Positions 59,212 through 64,000 of a stretch of 64,000 nucleotides of DNA are shown here, one piece after another (the stretch's first letter is position 1; each line of letters starts with the position of its first letter). The stretch spans positions 16,883 through 80,882 of the forward strand of contig NZ_JQCA01000038.1 in assembly GCF_001437125.1 (NCBI RefSeq). Direction: 5' to 3'. Position numbers and translations under genes: made by a program. The notes below the pieces were generated by a model. The model had not been told where the DNA came from, did no database searches, and was given only the letters and a program-made list of their open reading frames with translations. Origin of the DNA: Levilactobacillus paucivorans (GTDB lineage Bacteria > Bacillota > Bacilli > Lactobacillales > Lactobacillaceae).

Positions 59212-60945
59212 TTAGTCGGTTGTGTCATCACGGTGTGGCGCTGTCTTGCCTTTGCTCTGGTAGTAAGCATCCTCAAGACGCTTGTACGATCCCGGTTCAA
59301 CTTCATCCAGGACCGTCGCAATGGTTTCCAACGCCTTGGCATATTGATGTTCCGTCTCGAATAAGTCGGAAGCTTTCTTGCTGGCCGCAGCCACATCGGG
59401 ATGACTCGTCTGATAACGGTTGGCGTATTGTAGCAGTTGTTCTGCCAATTCCGCACTGTCGATCAGATCATCAGTCTTCTCTTGTAAGGTGTCCAAATCC
59501 GTTTGAATAATCAACAACTGCTTGGTAATCCGCTCCATATCAATCTGGGGCTGATCCATATCTTTGGCCAGCTGAGCCACTTCGTCACGAACGACGAAGA
59601 AGTAATCCAGATAATCTTGAGGAATCCCCGGCAAGTTAATATTTTCAACCTGACGCCGTAAACTATGTAAGTTGAAATCAAACTGTTGTAACGTGTCACG
59701 GGCCTGCCGTTCTTCATCGGCTAACCCGGCGACACTCTGCATGATTTGACCCTGTTGTTCTTCAATCTGTTGCACATCTTTCTGTTGTTGTTGCTGGTGT
59801 GCCAGCACCTGTGAGAACGTGGCCGTCTTAGCCGCCAGATCTTGAACATCCTTTTGATAGATGCCGTCGATTGACCGTAATTGTTCATTTAATTCACGTG
59901 CCGTTTCCAGTTCTTGATGATCCAGCGTGTAGTTCTGACCCAAGCGGTCTAACTCACTTAGCAGCGTGTGGCTCTGATTCTGGGCATGGGCTATAAACTT
60001 TGCGACCCCATCCAAGTTGGCCTCCACGGGATCTTTAGCATCAATTTCAGTCTGCATGACATCGTAGACCTGGTCAATCTGCTTGGCAATCCGGTCGTTG
60101 ACAACTTTAGCATCGTCTGGACGCAATTGACTTAAGGTATCTAAGTTCTCCTTAATCCGGTCCTCAATCGCCTTGATTAGGGCTGGTACATCGGCCTCAC
60201 CGAACTTAAAGTCTTGCGCCGTCAATTGGTCGTAGCCAGCCCGCAATTCCTTAACCTGGTCTGGGAAGACCACGGTCAAGTCTTTGTAAACGGGTGGAGT
60301 GGCCTTAATTAAGGCCTTTAGATTTTCCGTGTCTTCTTGTAATTGCGTCAACACATCGGCGGCGCGTTCGTGGTCCCCTTCATCCGTCAGACGAGAGAAC
60401 GTGTCAAAGTTATCTTCGATGTGACTCAGCTGTTCCTCAAGACCATCGATGCTAGGCCCAAACGCAAAATTCTTGGCCAGCAGAGTCTTCCGTAAACCTT
60501 GGTACTCTTGTTCGAGTTCCTTAACGGCTTGGCGATGTTGCTTGTCGACCTCTTGTAAATGGGTCAATTGGCCTTGCACCGTTTGAATGAGCTCCTGGGT
60601 CTGGTCGACCAAAGTGGTGACCTTGGTCAATCGCTGGTTAAGCTGCAGGAGGTTCATCCCCCGCGAGTCGGCATCTAATTGGGTCAACTGTTCGTCAATA
60701 CGCACAAATCGATTTTCGTTAATGTCCACAAAATCGGCCTTCAGCTCATCATATTGATCGGCTGATTGCCCAGTCAAGCTGAGTTGCCCCACTAAATGGA
60801 GCTCTTCTTCCAGTGGGATTTCCACCATTGCTTCTTTTTTTGCGGTTAACGCCGTGACTTGTCGGCGAATTCGTTGCTGGTAAACCAGCACACCGGCATA
60901 CACGATAATCGCCAGTATGACAATTCCAATTAGCACAGCTACCAT
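59212..60945 (-). CDS. ezrA: Septation ring formation regulator EzrA
   Basis: A 577-residue protein with one N-terminal helix (VAVLIGIVILAIIVYAGVLVY) and a long cytoplasmic array of coiled-coil, spectrin-like repeats rich in Gln, Leu and Asp. It regulates FtsZ-ring formation and links it to wall synthesis. The start at 60945 follows GGATGGGG. An extended -10 (TGCTATAAT) lies about 85 bp upstream. Confidence 0.94.
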   Translation of the reverse strand: MVAVLIGIVILAIIVYAGVLVYQQRIRRQVTALTAKKEAMVEIPLEEELHLVGQLSLTGQSADQYDELKADFVDINENRFVRIDEQLTQLDADSRGMNLLQLNQRLTKVTTLVDQTQELIQTVQGQLTHLQEVDKQHRQAVKELEQEYQGLRKTLLAKNFAFGPSIDGLEEQLSHIEDNFDTFSRLTDEGDHERAADVLTQLQEDTENLKALIKATPPVYKDLTVVFPDQVKELRAGYDQLTAQDFKFGEADVPALIKAIEDRIKENLDTLSQLRPDDAKVVNDRIAKQIDQVYDVMQTEIDAKDPVEANLDGVAKFIAHAQNQSHTLLSELDRLGQNYTLDHQELETARELNEQLRSIDGIYQKDVQDLAAKTATFSQVLAHQQQQQKDVQQIEEQQGQIMQSVAGLADEERQARDTLQQFDFNLHSLRRQVENINLPGIPQDYLDYFFVVRDEVAQLAKDMDQPQIDMERITKQLLIIQTDLDTLQEKTDDLIDSAELAEQLLQYANRYQTSHPDVAAASKKASDLFETEHQYAKALETIATVLDEVEPGSYKRLEDAYYQSKGKTAPHRDDTTD

Positions 60946-61131
60946 ATTGACCCCATCCTTCATCCACATTTCAACGTTTAACGAGTTGCAAAATCACTCG
61001 GTTCATCTTACAATTTAATCTAATCTCGATTATAGCATAAGTCACGCCTAGGCTTCACTACGTTTTCACGATTCTCTTAACCTTTTTACCTATACGCGAC
61101 TATTTACGCTTATCACATTGGAGGCCTTTTC

Positions 61132-61602
61132 ATGAGTGACCAAATTAATCCCTTACTTACCGAGCAACTCGATGCACTTCTATATGAAGAAACGAATCTT
61201 GTGGCGAACCTTGCCAACGCCTCCGCTCTCTTGAAACAAACGTTGACCGACATCAACTGGGCTGGCTTCTACCTTTACCAACCGGCCAGCGATGACCTCA
61301 TCCTCGGCCCCTTCCAAGGCAACGTAGCTTGTGTCCACATTGAGAATGGTCATGGGGTCTGTGGCACTGCCCTAGCCACGCAAGAAACACAGTTGGTCCC
61401 TGACGTCCACGCCTTTGCCGGTCACATTGCCTGTGACTCCGCCAGCAACTCCGAGATTGTCGTTCCGCTGACCTTAGCCGATGGCACCAAGTTAGGTGTC
61501 CTCGACATTGACTCCCCCATCAAGGGGCGTTTCACGACCGATGATCAGGCGGTTCTCGAGGAATTCGCCCGGGTTTTGCTGAAACACATTGACAAAGCCT
61601 AG
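61132..61602 (+). CDS. Free methionine-(R)-sulfoxide reductase (GAF domain)
   Basis: A 156-residue GAF-fold enzyme (fRMsr/MsrC type). The cysteines of the catalytic system are in NVACVHI, GVCGTA and GHIACDSASNSEIVVP, and LGVLDIDSP closes the domain. It reduces free Met-R-SO using thioredoxin. TTGGAGG precedes the ATG. The rpsD promoter overlaps its last codons. Confidence 0.92.
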   Translation: MSDQINPLLTEQLDALLYEETNLVANLANASALLKQTLTDINWAGFYLYQPASDDLILGPFQGNVACVHIENGHGVCGTALATQETQLVPDVHAFAGHIACDSASNSEIVVPLTLADGTKLGVLDIDSPIKGRFTTDDQAVLEEFARVLLKHIDKA

Positions 61603-61618
61603 TTAACCTGGGTATAAT
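61589..61618 (+). promoter_or_regulatory. rpsD promoter
   Basis: TTGACA (61589-61594), 18 bp, TATAAT (61613-61618). It overlaps the end of the fRMsr gene. Confidence 0.85.
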
Positions 61619-61624
61619 GGCGTT

Positions 61625-61800
61625 TGTGTAAAATAATGCAGCGATAAGTGGTAAGCTCGTCAACAGATTGTTGCCGTTACATTGGTTCAGGAAGTAACCT
61701 GCGGCTGCATACGGTGAAACCTGCAAAGCAATCTGCACGAATACTAAACTTATATACAGCTTATTTTACTCCAAATAATATTTTATTGGAGGAACTATCT
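61625..61800 (+). promoter_or_regulatory. Probable S4 autoregulatory leader
   Basis: An untranslated leader of about 175 nt separates the promoter from rpsD. In Firmicutes rpsD is a monocistronic gene that binds its own leader to repress translation. The length and context fit, but I could not verify the fold. Confidence 0.5.
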
Positions 61801-62406
61801 ATGTCTCGTTACACTGGCCCAAGCTGGCGTATTTCCCGTCGTTTAGGGGTATCCCTTTCCGGCACTGGTAAAGAATTAAACCGTCGTCCTTACGCACCTG
61901 GTGATCATGGTCAAGGTCGTCGTCAAAAGTTATCTGAATACGGTACGCAATTGCGTGAAAAGCAAAAGCTCCGGTTCACTTACGGCATGACTGAACGTCA
62001 ATTCTACAACTTGTTCAAGCGTGCCGGCAAGATCGCTGAAGGTACCCATGGTACTAACTTCATGATCTTACTCGAACGTCGTCTGGACAACATGGTTTAC
62101 CGTTTAGGTTTGGCTACTACTCGTCGCCAAGCTCGTCAATTGGTTAACCATGGTCACATCACTGTTGACGGCAAGCGTCTGGACATCCCTTCATACGAAG
62201 TTGAAGTTGGTCAAGTGATCAGCGTTCGTGAAAAGTCCAAGGACTTAGCTGTTATCAAGGGTGCTGTGGAAGCCGTTGTTGGCCGTCCACAATACGTTCA
62301 ATTCGACGCTGACAAGCTGGAAGGTTCCCTTACCCGTTTGCCACAACGTGAAGAATTAGATGCAGAACTCGACGATGCTCTTATCGTTGAATACTACAAC
62401 CGGTAA
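61801..62406 (+). CDS. rpsD: 30S ribosomal protein S4
   Basis: A 201-residue primary 16S-binding protein. It opens [16 protein letters not shown] and carries an S4 RNA-binding motif ([22 protein letters not shown]). GGAGG precedes the ATG at 61801; the longer open reading is leader RNA. Codon use is strongly biased, as expected for high expression. Confidence 0.97.
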   Translation: MSRYTGPSWRISRRLGVSLSGTGKELNRRPYAPGDHGQGRRQKLSEYGTQLREKQKLRFTYGMTERQFYNLFKRAGKIAEGTHGTNFMILLERRLDNMVYRLGLATTRRQARQLVNHGHITVDGKRLDIPSYEVEVGQVISVREKSKDLAVIKGAVEAVVGRPQYVQFDADKLEGSLTRLPQREELDAELDDALIVEYYNR

Positions 62407-62431
62407 GACGCAGTTCTTATTTCGGTTCACA

Positions 62432-62463
62432 GAAAGACTTGTCCTTGTGGCAAGTCTTTTTTG
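62432..62463 (+). terminator. Intrinsic terminator of rpsD
   Basis: AAAGACTTG pairs with CAAGTCTTT, followed by TTT. Confidence 0.88.
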
Positions 62464-62489
62464 TTATGTTTGAAATCATTCGAGAGTAA

Positions 62490-62533
62490 AACAATAAGAG
62501 CCACCTACCCATTTTGGATAGAGTGGCTCTTAT
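62490..62533. terminator. Hairpin downstream of the small secreted-protein gene
   Basis: AAGAGCCAC and GTGGCTCTT form a 9-bp stem at the end of the minus-strand gene. T-runs are weak on both sides. Confidence 0.6.
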
Positions 62534-62534
62534 A

Positions 62535-62906
62535 CTACTTAGTCAAATGCAAGTAATGACCATATTGGTGCATTTTAAGGTTATGCTTTGTAAAGTGGAT
62601 CTTAGGCGTAGATTCATATTTTCTTGCCTCGGGCTCGTAGCCGCGGAATTTATAGGTTCGCTTTCCAACCTTCTTGTACCGCAAATGAGTTAGCAAGGGA
62701 TCATTATCACTCATTACAAATCTAGTCTTGCTAATGTGAATATAGTCATACATTGTACCTTTGGGATATTTAGCTTTATCGGTCCACATTCCCCGAGCAA
62801 TTTTTGGTGAACCCTTGTGCCATGATGCCGCTTGCACCATGGTACTCGTTCCAACAACCGGTAACAGAACAAGCACCGAAGCCATTGCCAACAACGTTTT
62901 CTTCAT
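62535..62906 (-). CDS. Small secreted basic protein of unknown function
   Basis: A 123-residue protein with a clear Sec signal peptide (KKTLLAMASVLVLLPVVGTSTMVQA, cleavage near AQA/VQA-A). The mature part of about 97 residues is basic, His/Tyr/Lys-rich and without cysteine. Lactobacilli encode many lineage-specific proteins of this style; I do not recognise a named family. AGGGGA lies before the ATG and TATAAT at 62944-62949. The gene is more AT-rich than the core genes around it. Confidence 0.72.
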   Translation of the reverse strand: MKKTLLAMASVLVLLPVVGTSTMVQAASWHKGSPKIARGMWTDKAKYPKGTMYDYIHISKTRFVMSDNDPLLTHLRYKKVGKRTYKFRGYEPEARKYESTPKIHFTKHNLKMHQYGHYLHLTK

Positions 62907-63267
62907 AATATAAAGTCCCCTAAACTATTATTTGAACAGTCTAATTATAGCGCTAACGCTTGCTTATATCATCATATAATGTGTATTTTCTTATATTACT
63001 ATATGTTATTTTATGATTAACAAGCAAATGTAGTCAGGCTCTATTAGTTTTAGAAGACGCTGCTATTTCGTGAAAACACCTATAGTCTACGACTTTTCAT
63101 CACATAATCAGAAAACATTAGCCTATTTCCCCCGTACTAAATATTGGCAAAGTTTAGAGAGCCCCATTAGCCACCCAAAAATTTAACGAGCAAAAATAGC
63201 TTCAGATTGAGTTATACTAATGTCATAGGAAGTTTCAGGGGAAACTATCATTTAGGAGAAAATTAGA
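62907..63267. other. 361-bp AT-rich intergenic region between divergent secreted-protein genes
   Basis: It holds the minus-strand promoter (TATAAT at 62944-62949) and a plus-strand -10 TATACT (63213-63218). I see no open reading frame, tRNA or strong hairpin. Composition is notably AT-rich. Confidence 0.6.
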
Positions 63268-63954
63268 TTGTTTAAAATAAAAAGAAAAAGTACCCTACTG
63301 CTCATACTACTGGGTGCTGTTGTAGGAAGTTTAGGCGTGACTAGCGCATCCGCCGAAAAGGCAATACTCGTAAATACCGGGAAAAATGTCGATGCTTTAA
63401 TCCATAAGGTTGATATGCGAAAACTGGGAAATCTTAACTCAACACTTGATGATTCAGTTTCTCCACACAAGTTTCGTCAGGGTGACTATCAAACTTTCAA
63501 ACTGGAAAAGCCCTTAAAAATAACCGATATATACAGACATAAACATAAATCAACAACCTTGCCTAAGGGTTCCATCGTTGCTGGATATAGCGACGGCAAG
63601 GGTAATCTTACTTCCATTAGTAATACTTCTCTGAGTATAAAAAATCAAAAGTTAGTCTTTAAGACGCTTAAAAATTGGAATAGAAGTCTCCCAGTATCAA
63701 ATAACAATGGTGGCGCTCAACACCCCTACACTAAGGCTAATGCTTTTTCTTACAATTCGTTGGCTTTATGTCCATTCTTATCTGTTAAGTCCAACAACCC
63801 TATCTCAAACGCCGAAGGTCTTACTTTACCTTTCGTCTCGATCTCAGCAGACAGTCAGCTTGTTTATCACACTAAGGGTTCACAATATAAGCCGACACGT
63901 TATGCTAAGATTAAGAAATTCAAGCTCACGCGCTCCAGCATAACGAGTGTTTAA
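63268..63954 (+). CDS. Secreted protein of unknown function, AT-rich gene
   Basis: A 228-residue protein starting at TTG (AGGAG 9 nt upstream). The signal peptide is KRKSTLLLILLGAVVGSLGVTSASA with cleavage after ASA. The mature part contains no membrane segment or sorting motif, is rich in Lys, Ser, Asn and Thr, and contains one cysteine. I do not recognise its family. It diverges from the other small secreted-protein gene and shares its AT-rich composition. Confidence 0.72.
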   Translation: MFKIKRKSTLLLILLGAVVGSLGVTSASAEKAILVNTGKNVDALIHKVDMRKLGNLNSTLDDSVSPHKFRQGDYQTFKLEKPLKITDIYRHKHKSTTLPKGSIVAGYSDGKGNLTSISNTSLSIKNQKLVFKTLKNWNRSLPVSNNNGGAQHPYTKANAFSYNSLALCPFLSVKSNNPISNAEGLTLPFVSISADSQLVYHTKGSQYKPTRYAKIKKFKLTRSSITSV

Positions 63955-64000
63955 ATAATTATGTGTAAATAGAAAAATAAGCAATTGAAAAGGGAAAGCC

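Overview
This window is chromosomal DNA of a low-to-mid GC Firmicute of the family Lactobacillaceae. The best guess is the Levilactobacillus brevis group or a close relative. The evidence is: ccpA divergent from pepQ with a cre site between them, a KxYKxGKxW-type signal peptide on an LPQTN-anchored surface protein, a fused substrate-binding/permease amino-acid transporter, MinCD without MinE, T-box leaders, and the gene orders murI-rdgB-yfcE, mutS2-trxA and radC-mreBCD-minCD. The species call is inference; no rRNA marker is present. Almost all genes lie on the minus strand. The plus-strand genes are the GlnP/GlnQ-like pair, pepQ, an mscS-type gene, yslB, a free methionine sulfoxide reductase, rpsD and the last secreted protein. 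Layout: 0-2 kb holds the end of an amino-acid ABC transporter. 2-6.4 kb is a 1477-residue cell-wall-anchored BspA-like leucine-rich-repeat and Ig-like-repeat protein. 6.8-12.5 kb has a membrane protein, ccpA/pepQ, a DUF948/YtxH-like stress pair, an MscS channel and a CBS protein. 12.5-20 kb has rdgB, murI, yslB, trxA, mutS2, a frameshifted cvpA, zapA, a DUF1292 gene, ruvX and ireB. 20-25.8 kb has alaS behind a T-box, a highly palindromic intergenic element, and cshB-nrnA. 25.9-39.4 kb is rich in DNA repair genes: dinB, yajC, ruvBA, mutLS, ymdB, rny, recA and cinA. 39.5-43.7 kb has pgsA, rodZ and the M16-peptidase pair ymfH/ymfF. 43.9-46.5 kb is a second amino-acid ABC operon behind what looks like a tandem T-box leader. 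46.5-52.7 kb covers cell shape and division (minDC, mreDCB), radC and folC. 52.9-61 kb has valS behind a T-box, tpx, thiI-nifS and ezrA. 61-64 kb has fRMsr, rpsD and two AT-rich genes for small secreted proteins of unknown function. How the genes work together: dinB, ruvAB and recA each carry a LexA-like palindrome at their promoters, so they probably form a local SOS regulon next to the mismatch-repair pair mutSL. alaS, valS and the 44-46 kb transporter are predicted to respond to uncharged tRNA. mreBCD, minCD, rodZ, zapA and ezrA supply elongation and division functions. The points most worth a second look are the double antiterminator/terminator leader at 46.08-46.48 kb, the nested inverted-repeat element at 23.16-23.34 kb, the cvpA frameshift, and the absence of ymfI beside ymfFH.
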